From: Thalassotalea_F euphylliae | Lineage (GTDB): Bacteria; Pseudomonadota; Gammaproteobacteria; Enterobacterales; Alteromonadaceae | Direction of reading: 5' to 3' | NCBI RefSeq assembly: GCF_042682785.1 | Contig: NZ_JBHUIB010000001.1 | Span: forward strand, 992,001 to 1,056,000 | Length of the DNA stretch: 64,000 nucleotides | Shown here: positions 54,698 through 62,857 of the stretch, in pieces | How the letters are laid out: every line of letters begins with the position of its first letter | How positions within the stretch are numbered: position 1 is the first letter of the stretch | The notes under the pieces: generated by a model | Told to the model about the DNA's origin: nothing | The model's database searches: none | The model's input: only the letters and a program-made list of their open reading frames with translations | Program-made: the position numbers and the translations under genes

Positions 54698-56725
54698 TTA
54701 TTGTTTACTTGGGATTCGCAGCGTAAATATACTGCCTTCACCTTCAATGCTCGTAACGCTGATGCTACCGCCCAGGCTTTCGACAAATTGTTTGGCTTCA
54801 TAGGCGCCAATACCCATACCTGCATTACCTTTAGTGGTATCAAACGGTTTAAACAAGCGGTTTTTTATAAAAGCCTCATTCATCCCGGAACCATTATCGA
54901 TGACCGCTACGAGTACATCACTTTCAGCTAAAGATGCTTTAACGGATACCCAGCCATCAGCTGGCGTCGCTTCCTGTGCATTTTGGACGAGATGGTTTAA
55001 CACCGAGACCAACTCATCGCTTATCGTTACATCCAATTGTCCATCAATTTCAGCGTCAACACTAGGTTTATTTAAATTGCGCTGCTCTACAACCTTGTGT
55101 ATTGCAGATTCAACCGTAGTTGCCTTCGAGTGACGCTCTGGAAGCTGCTTATTTCTCAGTTGATTGAGCACTTTTTCTAGCCGCTCTGTCGCCGATTCAA
55201 CCGTTTCAAATACATCTTCGATAAATGCAGGGTTATTTTTATGTTTTTCAGCATTACTGCTAATGAGAGACAACTGTGCTTGAACATTTTTAAGATCGTG
55301 CACCAAAAACGCAGACATTCTATGAAAGGCTTCAAATTGTTTTGATTCGGATAACTCTATCCTTGCCTCGTTAAGAGATAAATAATTACTCAGCTGTTTG
55401 GTAACAGCAAAAAGAAGATCCCTATCTTCCCAATTCAAATACGTGCTCGACGCTTCCCCTCTTGACAAAAGGAACAGTCCATAGAGCTTGTCAGCATTTA
55501 TAACAGGTACGATAACATCAATATTATATAAACGGTAAAACTCGAGATCTAAGTTGAGTCCTTTGTACACATCCTCTACGTAGACATATTCTTTGACATC
55601 GATTATCCAACTGTGCGTTAAGCAAAATTCTGAGAGAATTTGCATCTCTTCAGATGGAAGCTCTAAAATACCGAGCTGATTATCATGAACAACTTTAAAA
55701 CGGTTTCCTTTTTCGGCTCGAATTAACGCCCCTTTTTTGAAATGCATTGATGAGCAAATGATATCCAGTGCGTTAGCATAAAAATCTTTATTTTCGCTCT
55801 GGGCCAACTGCTCAATAGACTTCAGCCACTCTATTCTATAGTCATATTTATTGGCATAAAAATGCTTAGTAATAAATACTTTAACTTCGCGTCTCAAGCG
55901 CTCTGTGAGCAGAAGGGTAGCGAGTACGGATAAACCCAGCAAAGCGAAAACAATACTAAGTACGTCACCCCATTGCCCGCCGATTAGACGCAATAAATAA
56001 CCAGCCGACGCGAGAACTAGCAAATAAACGCCTGCAATCATCAGCATAGTGCTGTAAAAAACAACCTCGCGGGAGACAAAAACTTCAACTTCCCAATTCT
56101 TAATTCTGCGCGCACTGATAAGAATAAAAGGCATTCCTAACGCAATTATAAATCCTCGTGCATACCAGAAAGAGAAGTCCAATTGATCCAGCATTGTCGC
56201 TTGAGCAAATATAATGAAATCAAATGTGCTTAAGGTACCGAGCGCGATAACAAGTGGCCACAAAGCCCACTTCATTTTAGCATCTGCATTTCGGTATATT
56301 TGCTCTAGGTAAACCATGATGCCGAGGTTGAGCACTAAAAAGAGTAAGAATAAGAAATGATGTCCATCTTCGGATACCAGAGAAAAACTCCAGCAGGCTG
56401 TTGACGCAATCGCCATGTAGAATATAGCCAAGCGCACATCTTTACTTCTAAATGCCTGAGACAGTGAATTCACGCCATGGCGCAAAAAAACCAATAGCAG
56501 CAAGTAAAGCGATAACTTCACGTTTTCGAGTAAAAGCACATATTTAAGCGACAGGGATAACTGAATCTGTACGAGCGACATTATCGACGTAGCAAGCACC
56601 ATGACAGAAATAAACACAATCTGTTTAGCAATAAAAGACTTCTGTCGTATGACTAAAAGCAGCAGTGAAAATACTAGATACGCAACACTTGCTAATCCAA
56701 ACCCAGCAATACCAATTACTTCCAT
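54698..56725 (-). CDS. prsK: PrsK, PEP-CTERM system sensor kinase
   Basis: Membrane histidine kinase (675 aa) paired with PrsR. The N-terminal half has about eight to nine membrane helices (residues 5-285); a GAF-like domain follows (about 300-455), then the phosphoacceptor helix with FLVHDLKNVQAQLSLI and a HATPase with LVQNAQEATP, DNGSGM and GNAGMGIGAYEAKQFV. The HDLKN form of the H-box is typical of PrsK. It is the first gene of the minus-strand run and is divergent from the Tat-protein cassette. Confidence 0.93.
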   Translation of the reverse strand: MEVIGIAGFGLASVAYLVFSLLLLVIRQKSFIAKQIVFISVMVLATSIMSLVQIQLSLSLKYVLLLENVKLSLYLLLLVFLRHGVNSLSQAFRSKDVRLAIFYMAIASTACWSFSLVSEDGHHFLFLLFLVLNLGIMVYLEQIYRNADAKMKWALWPLVIALGTLSTFDFIIFAQATMLDQLDFSFWYARGFIIALGMPFILISARRIKNWEVEVFVSREVVFYSTMLMIAGVYLLVLASAGYLLRLIGGQWGDVLSIVFALLGLSVLATLLLTERLRREVKVFITKHFYANKYDYRIEWLKSIEQLAQSENKDFYANALDIICSSMHFKKGALIRAEKGNRFKVVHDNQLGILELPSEEMQILSEFCLTHSWIIDVKEYVYVEDVYKGLNLDLEFYRLYNIDVIVPVINADKLYGLFLLSRGEASSTYLNWEDRDLLFAVTKQLSNYLSLNEARIELSESKQFEAFHRMSAFLVHDLKNVQAQLSLISSNAEKHKNNPAFIEDVFETVESATERLEKVLNQLRNKQLPERHSKATTVESAIHKVVEQRNLNKPSVDAEIDGQLDVTISDELVSVLNHLVQNAQEATPADGWVSVKASLAESDVLVAVIDNGSGMNEAFIKNRLFKPFDTTKGNAGMGIGAYEAKQFVESLGGSISVTSIEGEGSIFTLRIPSKQ

Positions 56726-56815
56726 TTAGTGCCTTCTTTTTCGTAAAGATTGATGAAAAAAATGCAGCCAATGCGCACTTTTGTTATCATAGTTTCATAT
56801 TTATCGTTTTATATA

Positions 56816-56833
56816 TTTACACGGATACGTAAA
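56816..56833. promoter_or_regulatory. Inverted repeat TTTAC-N8-GTAAA, candidate PrsR site
   Basis: TTTACACGGATACGTAAA lies midway in the prsK//Tat-protein spacer, about 60 bases upstream of the sigma-54 promoter, a normal position for an enhancer site of an NtrC-type activator. It shares TTTACAC-GA with the palindrome at 56921-56940. Confidence 0.5.
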
Positions 56834-56881
56834 AAAAATAAGCAGCCCTAAGAATTTGTTGTTTTCTTTGATAAAAAATTA

Positions 56882-56898
56882 TGGGCTTGATTCTTGCT
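56882..56898 (+). promoter_or_regulatory. Sigma-54 promoter of the Tat-protein/HprK cassette
   Basis: TGGGCTTGATTCTTGCT aligns with the -24/-12 consensus: GG (56884-56885) and GC (56896-56897) are 10 bases apart, with C and G at the right positions behind GG and a full TTGCT at -12. The start codon is about 88 bases downstream. Confidence 0.8.
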
Positions 56899-56920
56899 TA
56901 CACACTATCAATTGTACGCA

Positions 56921-56940
56921 TTTACACCGACTAGTGTAAA
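56921..56940. promoter_or_regulatory. Perfect palindrome TTTACAC-N6-GTGTAAA in the leader
   Basis: A 7-bp perfect inverted repeat with a 6-base centre lies just downstream of the predicted transcription start and 45 bases before the start codon of the Tat-signal protein. It could be a second regulator site or an mRNA leader element. Confidence 0.6.
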
Positions 56941-56985
56941 GGTTATCGACAGTAGGTCGAACGTAACACCGAAAGGATTTAAAAG

Positions 56986-57663
56986 ATGTCAAATCACGAA
57001 CCTAATTCGAGATTAGAAAAAGATAACACAGAATTAAGACGAAAGTTTCTAAAAGGCGCAGCATTAGGTGCTCCAATCATTTCGTCGATTGCAAGCAAAC
57101 CAGTTTGGGGTGCAGGTATTTGTGCGCTTTCTGGTTCGTTGTCTGGCAACATGTCAAATCATGGCACGCAATACAGCTGTGATGGGCCGACAGGCCGTTC
57201 TCCTGGCTTTTGGAGCAAATGGTGGAAAGTTACGTCTAGTAACAGTGCTCATCATCAGTTAGGTCTTAAAGTTTTATATAACTGGAGAGAGGCTGGTGCG
57301 TGGCCTTCATATTCGTTTTCAAACATCTTTGGTGCGACACCTGGCGCTGGCGTAAATGATTCTCTTGGACACGTTATGGAACTCGGCGGAGCGTCCAATA
57401 GCTTCGATAGACATGTTGTTGCAGCGTATTTATCTGCAAGACACCCTATGATGTCAGCAGACGTTCCTTATACAGCACAACAAGTTATTGATGCGTTCCA
57501 GATTGTAGCACGACAACCGGGCTCGACTCGAGCGAATGATATTATCGAAATATTCGATTCAATCTTTACATCACATACAAACGGTCAGATATACAAAAAC
57601 CTTCCGCCAAGCTTCACTGTCGATAGCGACGAAGTTAAGGCGCAAATTGAGTTTTTCTCGTAA
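56986..57663 (+). CDS. Tat-signal exported protein of unknown function, C-terminal Ser
   Basis: A 225-aa protein that I do not recognise as a known enzyme. It has a twin-arginine signal: ELRRKFLKGAALGAPIISS (RR at 18-19), with cleavage likely near residue 42-44. The mature part has only two cysteines (46 and 65), which could pair, and the motif CDGPTGRSPGFWSKWW (65-80); Pro-Gly-Phe/Tyr-Trp motifs are also seen in other surface proteins. The rest is Ser/Ala/His/Asn-rich, with short helices. It ends ...QIEFFS, with serine as the last residue. AAGGA lies 8 bases before ATG 56986. It is first in a cassette with PqqD-, HprK- and nucleotidyltransferase-like genes and is probably their substrate (inference). 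Confidence 0.75.
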   Translation: MSNHEPNSRLEKDNTELRRKFLKGAALGAPIISSIASKPVWGAGICALSGSLSGNMSNHGTQYSCDGPTGRSPGFWSKWWKVTSSNSAHHQLGLKVLYNWREAGAWPSYSFSNIFGATPGAGVNDSLGHVMELGGASNSFDRHVVAAYLSARHPMMSADVPYTAQQVIDAFQIVARQPGSTRANDIIEIFDSIFTSHTNGQIYKNLPPSFTVDSDEVKAQIEFFS

Positions 57664-57689
57664 CGTCAACAGAGCAGTTCGTTTACGTT

Positions 57690-57962
57690 GTGAGTTGTCA
57701 TTACTACCTGTCCAGCCCATACAAATCAGTGGTATTTGACGATTCGATTGTCATTTACCAACTGACGACAAATGAGACAATAGCACTAGATGAAATTTCT
57801 TTTGAAATCATCGAGCTATTGTCTCAAAATATAAACTCTCCGGAATCGATACTGGCTTCATTAAATAAACAGTGCGATGGAGAAAATATTTCTTTAAATG
57901 ACATCAAACCTTATTTAGACGCGTTAGCATCAAGTAATTTAATTAAATGCTCCAATATGTAA
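57690..57962 (+). CDS. PqqD-like peptide chaperone (HPr-rel-A system)
   Basis: A 90-aa PqqD-family protein, the RiPP-recognition-element fold that presents peptide substrates to modifying enzymes. The pattern DSIVIYQLTTNETIALDEIS and FEIIELLSQN matches the family beta strands and first helices. I use GTG 57690; no stronger start is visible and the ribosome-binding site is weak, so coupling to the upstream gene is possible (26-base gap). The 3' end overlaps the kinase gene by 16 bases. Confidence 0.75.
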   Translation: MSCHYYLSSPYKSVVFDDSIVIYQLTTNETIALDEISFEIIELLSQNINSPESILASLNKQCDGENISLNDIKPYLDALASSNLIKCSNM

Positions 57963-58852
57963 AGGAATTGCCGGAATCTGAGCTTACTGAGTTATTAACG
58001 AGTCAGGGGCTACCCATCAAAATAGGTCCCTTTAATTTTCTGTTATCGTCAAACCATACAGCCATCGTTAAACCTTTTAGGGTATTGTATGGCAATCATA
58101 AGCTGCTCTCTAAAGACGACTTTGTTGACTTTAATATATATCTTAAAAAGAGCACAGGTATACGTCGTTGGTTCAAGCCCCAAATAGAGTTTTTCTTCGA
58201 TGACCAATGCCCCTTTAAACCATTAAGTTTAAGAGAAGCATTCCCCCTTTTAGAATGGAGCATGAACTGGTGTATTGGCGCTCATGCCCATCAATATTTA
58301 ATCATTCACTCCGCGGTATTAAAAAAGAATGACGCTATCGTTATTCTTCCTGGCGCGCCAGGCTCTGGAAAAAGTACACTTTGCGCCGCACTGATGGCTG
58401 AAGGTTATCAAGTGCTTTCTGATGAACTCGCGCTTTTTGATCGCGAAACAGGTCTTATAGATCCCGTTTGTCGACCTATTAGCTTAAAAAATAAATCAAT
58501 TGACGTCATCACTGAACGTTACCCGTCTCTATCACCTGCTAGCAATGTAAGAACTGAAAACAAGGGCTATGTCGCGCACTTTCCTACCGACGTCAATATT
58601 GGCAAACTCTGCCAACCTCGGTTTGTCGTGTTTCCCAAATATAAAAGCGGTGCTCCCTTTAGCCAGAGTGAACTTTCCAAGGCTGAGTGCTTCTTGAAAT
58701 GTGTAGAAGATTCTTTCAATTACAATCATTTAGGGAGCGAGGGATTTGACGCCATGTCGGCATTTATTTCTAACGTCGATGGTTACACCATAGAATATGA
58801 CAACTTGGATGACGCCATTGCATTTATCAATGCCAAGGTAAATTCAGACTAA
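57947..58852 (+). CDS. HprK-related kinase A
   Basis: A 301-aa P-loop kinase related to HPr kinase/phosphorylase but lacking its N-terminal domain of the classic type. Walker A is PGAPGSGKST (135-144) and the second acidic motif is LSDELALFD (157-165), equivalent to the catalytic Asp region of HprK. A preceding segment HSAVLKKNDAIVILPG is typical of HprK-like proteins from peptide-tailoring clusters. In lasso-peptide clusters related kinases phosphorylate the C-terminal Ser of the precursor. The stop overlaps the next start by one base. Confidence 0.82.
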   Translation: MLQYVKELPESELTELLTSQGLPIKIGPFNFLLSSNHTAIVKPFRVLYGNHKLLSKDDFVDFNIYLKKSTGIRRWFKPQIEFFFDDQCPFKPLSLREAFPLLEWSMNWCIGAHAHQYLIIHSAVLKKNDAIVILPGAPGSGKSTLCAALMAEGYQVLSDELALFDRETGLIDPVCRPISLKNKSIDVITERYPSLSPASNVRTENKGYVAHFPTDVNIGKLCQPRFVVFPKYKSGAPFSQSELSKAECFLKCVEDSFNYNHLGSEGFDAMSAFISNVDGYTIEYDNLDDAIAFINAKVNSD

Positions 58853-59958
58853 TGAACCTTTTACTCCAAGTATGGCGGGCGCCTGATGTCGCTGGCAATT
58901 TAACCAATAAACAATGGCAGTTACTTGTTGGCCAAGCTCGTTCAAGTTACGTGCTCGCTAGCCTCGGACACAAGCTGCATTCACAATACAAAAATGGCAA
59001 TATTCCTGAACGCGTATGGCGACACATGGCAAATGCCATCATCGTAGCGGACAAACAAAAGCTCGATACTCACCATGAATTAATGCGTCTAAACGGTACT
59101 TTTTCAAGAATTTCCGTGACAGCTACCTTACTTAAAGGAGCAGCCTACTCAGAGTTGAACCTACCAGTGAGTAAAGGGCGAGTATTTTCTGACATCGATT
59201 TACTTTTTCCTCGGTCTCACATAGAGACCGTTGAAAAAGAGCTGTGGTTTAGCGGCTATATAGCAGCGAAAGAAGATGATTACGATAAACGCTACTATCG
59301 CCAATGGATGCATGAAATAGAACCGCTTCAACACATAAAGCGCAAGACGGTGTTAGATATTCACCACAATATTCTGCCCGTTTCAGGTAAGACAGAAGTG
59401 AATTTACCTCCTTTACTGGAAGGACAGTCGCAATTCGAGCATTTTTCTCACATCAACACGTTAAGTGAAGAAGCGCTGATATTGCATTGCGCAACACACC
59501 TATTTCATGAAGGGGAATTTGAGAAGGGTTTTCGAGACTTATCAGACATAGCCAGTCTCTTTGAGCAATACCTAAAAAACCATGATTCACTCAAAAACGT
59601 TATTCGTTTGGCTGAACAGACCAACCTGATATTACCTTTGTATTTAGCTATACGATACAGTCATAAACTGTTTAACATTGGCTTCTCTAAAACGATGCTT
59701 GAAACCGTTGAGGCATTCAAACCCACCAAGGTGAGGTTGAGTATTCTCGACCGTTGTTATTGTCAGGTACTACAACCCTTCCATTCTAGCTGTCGAACTA
59801 AGCAATACTACATTGCTTCAATGACCTTGTATCTTAGAGCCCATTTACTGAGAATGCCCCTTCGACTTCTCATTCCTCATTTGATAAAAAAATCGATTCG
59901 CAGTGTGACCGATAAACTGGAAGAAAGAGAAAGCCAAAAAACAGAAGCAGAGCTCTAG
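58852..59958 (+). CDS. NTP_transf_5 nucleotidyltransferase-like protein
   Basis: A 368-aa protein of the uncharacterised nucleotidyltransferase family (NTP_transf_5). Motifs: LLKGAAYSELNL (93-104), then the metal-binding pair SDIDLLFP (113-120); further conserved are VLDIHHNIL and LHCATHLFHEGEFEKGFRDLSDI. It probably transfers a nucleotide or sugar-like group. ATG overlaps the kinase stop (TAATG), so these are coupled. Last gene of the cassette; the tRNA-Arg gene begins 36 bases after its stop. Confidence 0.8.
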   Translation: MNLLLQVWRAPDVAGNLTNKQWQLLVGQARSSYVLASLGHKLHSQYKNGNIPERVWRHMANAIIVADKQKLDTHHELMRLNGTFSRISVTATLLKGAAYSELNLPVSKGRVFSDIDLLFPRSHIETVEKELWFSGYIAAKEDDYDKRYYRQWMHEIEPLQHIKRKTVLDIHHNILPVSGKTEVNLPPLLEGQSQFEHFSHINTLSEEALILHCATHLFHEGEFEKGFRDLSDIASLFEQYLKNHDSLKNVIRLAEQTNLILPLYLAIRYSHKLFNIGFSKTMLETVEAFKPTKVRLSILDRCYCQVLQPFHSSCRTKQYYIASMTLYLRAHLLRMPLRLLIPHLIKKSIRSVTDKLEERESQKTEAEL

Positions 59959-59994
59959 ACAACCACATAGATAGCTTATACTATTGCCCGCGCT

Positions 59995-60071
<77 letters not shown>

Positions 60072-60230
60072 CCCTCAAAGTACCTCGTTAGCAAAATTAG
60101 CATCTGCATCATTTCGAAATAGTTTTTCGTTTTCTTGAATTGAAATACTTCGGACACCATAACGGTCCAAGGGTCTCCGAATGGAAAAAAGGTCTTTATT
60201 TTTAAAGGGGTTAAGCGACACGAGAAAGAG

Positions 60231-60307
60231 TGGGGTGGCATATGGGACTTGAACCCACGACAACTGGAATCACAATCCAGGGCTCTACCAACTGAGCTAA
60301 TGCCACC
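60231..60307 (-). tRNA. tRNA-His(GTG)
   Basis: A complete tRNA on the minus strand with the extra 5' G (G-1) that marks histidine tRNAs. Acceptor GTGGCAT/ATGCCAC, anticodon loop TTGTGAT with anticodon GTG, T-loop TTCAAGT, encoded CCA. It converges with the tRNA-Arg gene; the 159-base spacer shows no other gene. Confidence 0.97.
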
Positions 60308-60468
60308 ACTAAGAAGTACTTTATCCGTCAATCATAGACCCAAGCGGGCGTGACAGCGAATTAGTGCGCGGATTCTATATCGTTTATTTATTTTTGACAA
60401 GCGAGATTTTCGACTTTTCACGCGATCGGCCATAAAATAAAATGAGAACTCCTCTGAATTGAAAATTA

Positions 60469-61017
60469 ATGGCTTTAGATAATCTATTTGCACAGCTCGA
60501 CAATCATTTAACGGGCGAAGAAAAAGGTATGCCGCCTGTTGATAAATGGGCGCCCGAATACTGTGGTGAAATTGATTTAGTCATTAAGCAAAATGGTGAT
60601 TGGTTTTATATGGGTACGCCCTTTAAGCGGTTGTCACTAGTGAAACTTTTTGCGTCTGTTCTGCGAAAAGATAGTGAAGAGTATTTTCTGGTCACGCCAG
60701 TAGAGAAAGTCAAAATTCAAGTAGAGGATGTGCCCTTCATCATTACTCGATGGCAATGGCAGGACGACAAAGCGCACTCGACTATGATACTCGCAACCAA
60801 TTTAGGTGACGAATTTCCCTTGTCAGAAGAACACCCGCTGAGCATCTCTGAAGATGGCACTCTTTATGTTACCGTCAGACGCAACTTACGCGCTAAAGTA
60901 CACCGAAATGTCTATTACCAGTGGATAGAACAAGCACTTCAGCGTGATACTGCAGAGCAAGGGACAGAGGTGTACTTTGAGAGCGCAGGTAACTCGATTG
61001 TTATCGGTTATTGCTAA
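60469..61017 (+). CDS. DUF1285 family protein
   Basis: A 182-aa cytosolic protein of the DUF1285 family, function unknown. Recognisable segments: PPVDKWAPEYCGEIDLVI near the N-terminus, DWFYMGTPFKRLSLVKLFASVL, and YFLVTPVEKVKIQVEDVPF. There are no membrane segments. It lies alone on the plus strand between tRNA-His and hemN and converges with hemN. Confidence 0.85.
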   Translation: MALDNLFAQLDNHLTGEEKGMPPVDKWAPEYCGEIDLVIKQNGDWFYMGTPFKRLSLVKLFASVLRKDSEEYFLVTPVEKVKIQVEDVPFIITRWQWQDDKAHSTMILATNLGDEFPLSEEHPLSISEDGTLYVTVRRNLRAKVHRNVYYQWIEQALQRDTAEQGTEVYFESAGNSIVIGYC

Positions 61018-61061
61018 CGCGATAATTCATAGCTAACTGTAGAGCTGCATATCCAGGTTAG

Positions 61062-62432
61062 TTAAATGACCCTAGAAAAACGTTGCTTGTTAATGTGCTT
61101 TTTCATGTACGTATCGAATGTCATGCAAATATTGCGAATGAGCAAACGCGCTTTAGCCGTCACCACCACTTCTGCGTCACGCAAAATGACTAGCCCGTCC
61201 GCTATGAATGTTGCTAAGTCGGACAGTTCCTCAGAAAAGTACTCGTCAAAGTTAATTTGGTGCTTGCTTTCGATATCTGCTTTGTCAACGCGCATATTGC
61301 ACATCAATGCTTTAATTACGTCATGTCGCACTGCGTCATCAGGGCTCATTGTCAGTCCTTTCTCAACGGCAGAGCCACACGCATCAATACCTTGATAATA
61401 GGCGTTCAATTCCTTTTGATTTTGACTGTAACAATTACCTACCGCACTGATAGAAGAAACCCCGAGACCGAGCAAGTCACAATGACCATTAGTGGTATAA
61501 CCTTGAAAGTTGCGATGCAGCTTTCCTGCGCGTTGCGCTATTGCCAGCTCATCATCAACTTTTGCAAAGTGGTCCATTCCAATAAAGTCGTAACCATGGT
61601 TCGTTAAGTATTCTACCGCTTGACGCATGAGCGCGAGCTTTTCATCAACTGAAGGTAGCCACTCGTCCTTTAGTTTTCTTTGTGCCGCAAATCGTGCAGG
61701 CAAATGCGCATAAGAAAATAGCGAAATGCGATCGACATCCATCGCCTTGACACTCTTTAGCGTATTGCCGAAGGTTTCCGCCGTTTGGAACGGCAGGCCA
61801 TAAATTAAATCAACATTCACCGATTTGAAGCCAACATGTTTCGCACGAGCAACTAAGTCGCTGATGAACTCAGTAGACTGCCTGCGGTTAATGGCTTCTT
61901 GAACGCGCTCGTCGACATCCTGTACACCGATACTCATGCGGTTAAAACCAAGAGTAGCCAAGTCATTAGCATAGTCTATCGCTATCTCTCGCGGGTCCAT
62001 TTCGATGCCCATCTCAACATCATCAGCAAAATGAAACGACTGTTTAAGTAAATTGACCAACTGACCCAGCTGCATTGAGGTCAAAAAGCTAGGGGTGCCA
62101 CCACCAAGGTGCAACTGACTGACCTTGTAATCACTGAACAACGGGGCCTTTTTTGAAATTTCTTTAGCCAAGTAGACAAGATAGTCATCAGCTTTGTGTC
62201 GATGACGCGTTACGATTTTATTGCAACCACAGTAGTAACAGAGGCTGTGACAAAACGGAATATGGATATACAAGGATAATGCGCGGTTCGCAGAAGACTC
62301 AATAGCATGCTCAAAGTCCGCAACAGAAAAGTCACTGTTAAACTCTAACGCTGTCGGGTAAGAAGTATATCGTGGTCCGCTGGTATTGTATTTAGCGAGT
62401 AAGGTTGGGTCGAAAAATTGCGCAACTTGCAT
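61062..62432 (-). CDS. hemN: HemN, oxygen-independent coproporphyrinogen III dehydrogenase
   Basis: Radical SAM enzyme that converts coproporphyrinogen III to protoporphyrinogen IX when oxygen is scarce. The 456-aa protein has the cluster motif CHSLCYYCGC (CxxxCxxC plus the extra Cys), GGGTPSF and the substrate-side YIHIPF. The C-terminal HemN domain and arginine-rich end are present. At standard length it is a genuine HemN, not the HemW relative. A DksA-like gene lies 76 bases upstream. Confidence 0.95.
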   Translation of the reverse strand: MQVAQFFDPTLLAKYNTSGPRYTSYPTALEFNSDFSVADFEHAIESSANRALSLYIHIPFCHSLCYYCGCNKIVTRHRHKADDYLVYLAKEISKKAPLFSDYKVSQLHLGGGTPSFLTSMQLGQLVNLLKQSFHFADDVEMGIEMDPREIAIDYANDLATLGFNRMSIGVQDVDERVQEAINRRQSTEFISDLVARAKHVGFKSVNVDLIYGLPFQTAETFGNTLKSVKAMDVDRISLFSYAHLPARFAAQRKLKDEWLPSVDEKLALMRQAVEYLTNHGYDFIGMDHFAKVDDELAIAQRAGKLHRNFQGYTTNGHCDLLGLGVSSISAVGNCYSQNQKELNAYYQGIDACGSAVEKGLTMSPDDAVRHDVIKALMCNMRVDKADIESKHQINFDEYFSEELSDLATFIADGLVILRDAEVVVTAKARLLIRNICMTFDTYMKKHINKQRFSRVI

Positions 62433-62508
62433 ATGGGCTCCCTATGATGAAGCGCATATTCTATGCAAATTGCGAGATGGGGATATTGATCTCAAGCAAG
62501 CTTTCGCT

Positions 62509-62820
62509 CTAATCTGCGCATTTAATACATTTGATGGCGGCAGGCTGCACCTCCAAACGCCTTTCAGCAATTTCTTCGCCGCACGTTTGGCAGTAGCCGT
62601 AATAACCATTATTAATACGCATGATCGCATTGGATAGTTGTTGTATTTCGACTTTCGCTTCAGATTCTAGGGCATTGAGCACTTCGTCGTTTTCGCGTTC
62701 ACCAGCTTGCTCTGACCAATCGGCATGACGGCCATCTGCAAAATCCTGATGAATACTGTCAATACGTTGCTGAAGCGCAACGATACGCTCTGTAAATTGC
62801 TGCTTTAATTGTTCATGCAT
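62509..62820 (-). CDS. Small DksA/TraR-type zinc-finger protein
   Basis: A 103-aa protein with an N-terminal helical region and a C-terminal DksA/TraR zinc finger, CQTC and CIKC, with the typical RL(E) in between. It is shorter than DksA (about 150 aa) and likely acts at the RNA polymerase secondary channel (inference). AGGAG lies 6 bases before the ATG, and both are next to or within a hairpin at 62821-62846. Confidence 0.85.
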   Translation of the reverse strand: MHEQLKQQFTERIVALQQRIDSIHQDFADGRHADWSEQAGERENDEVLNALESEAKVEIQQLSNAIMRINNGYYGYCQTCGEEIAERRLEVQPAAIKCIKCAD

Positions 62821-62846
62821 GGTTCGCTCCTAGGACAAAGCGAACC
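62821..62846 (-). promoter_or_regulatory. Hairpin covering the ribosome-binding site of the DksA-like gene
   Basis: On the minus strand GGTTCGCT and AGCGAACC pair perfectly (8 bp) with a 10-base loop; the 3' arm sits between the AGGAG site and the ATG and includes its last bases. It could hide the start region in the mRNA. Confidence 0.55.
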
Positions 62847-62857
62847 ACCGAATAGGG

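Noticed and set aside
57690..59958. Lasso-peptide biosynthetic cluster
   Set aside because: PqqD-like, HprK-like and nucleotidyltransferase proteins are present, but there is no asparagine-synthase-like cyclase, no transglutaminase-type leader protease, no ABC exporter and no short precursor peptide.
60072..60230. Small RNA or gene between tRNA-Arg and tRNA-His
   Set aside because: No open frame with a start signal and no convincing stem-loop with promoter; only a T-rich stretch after tRNA-His consistent with termination.
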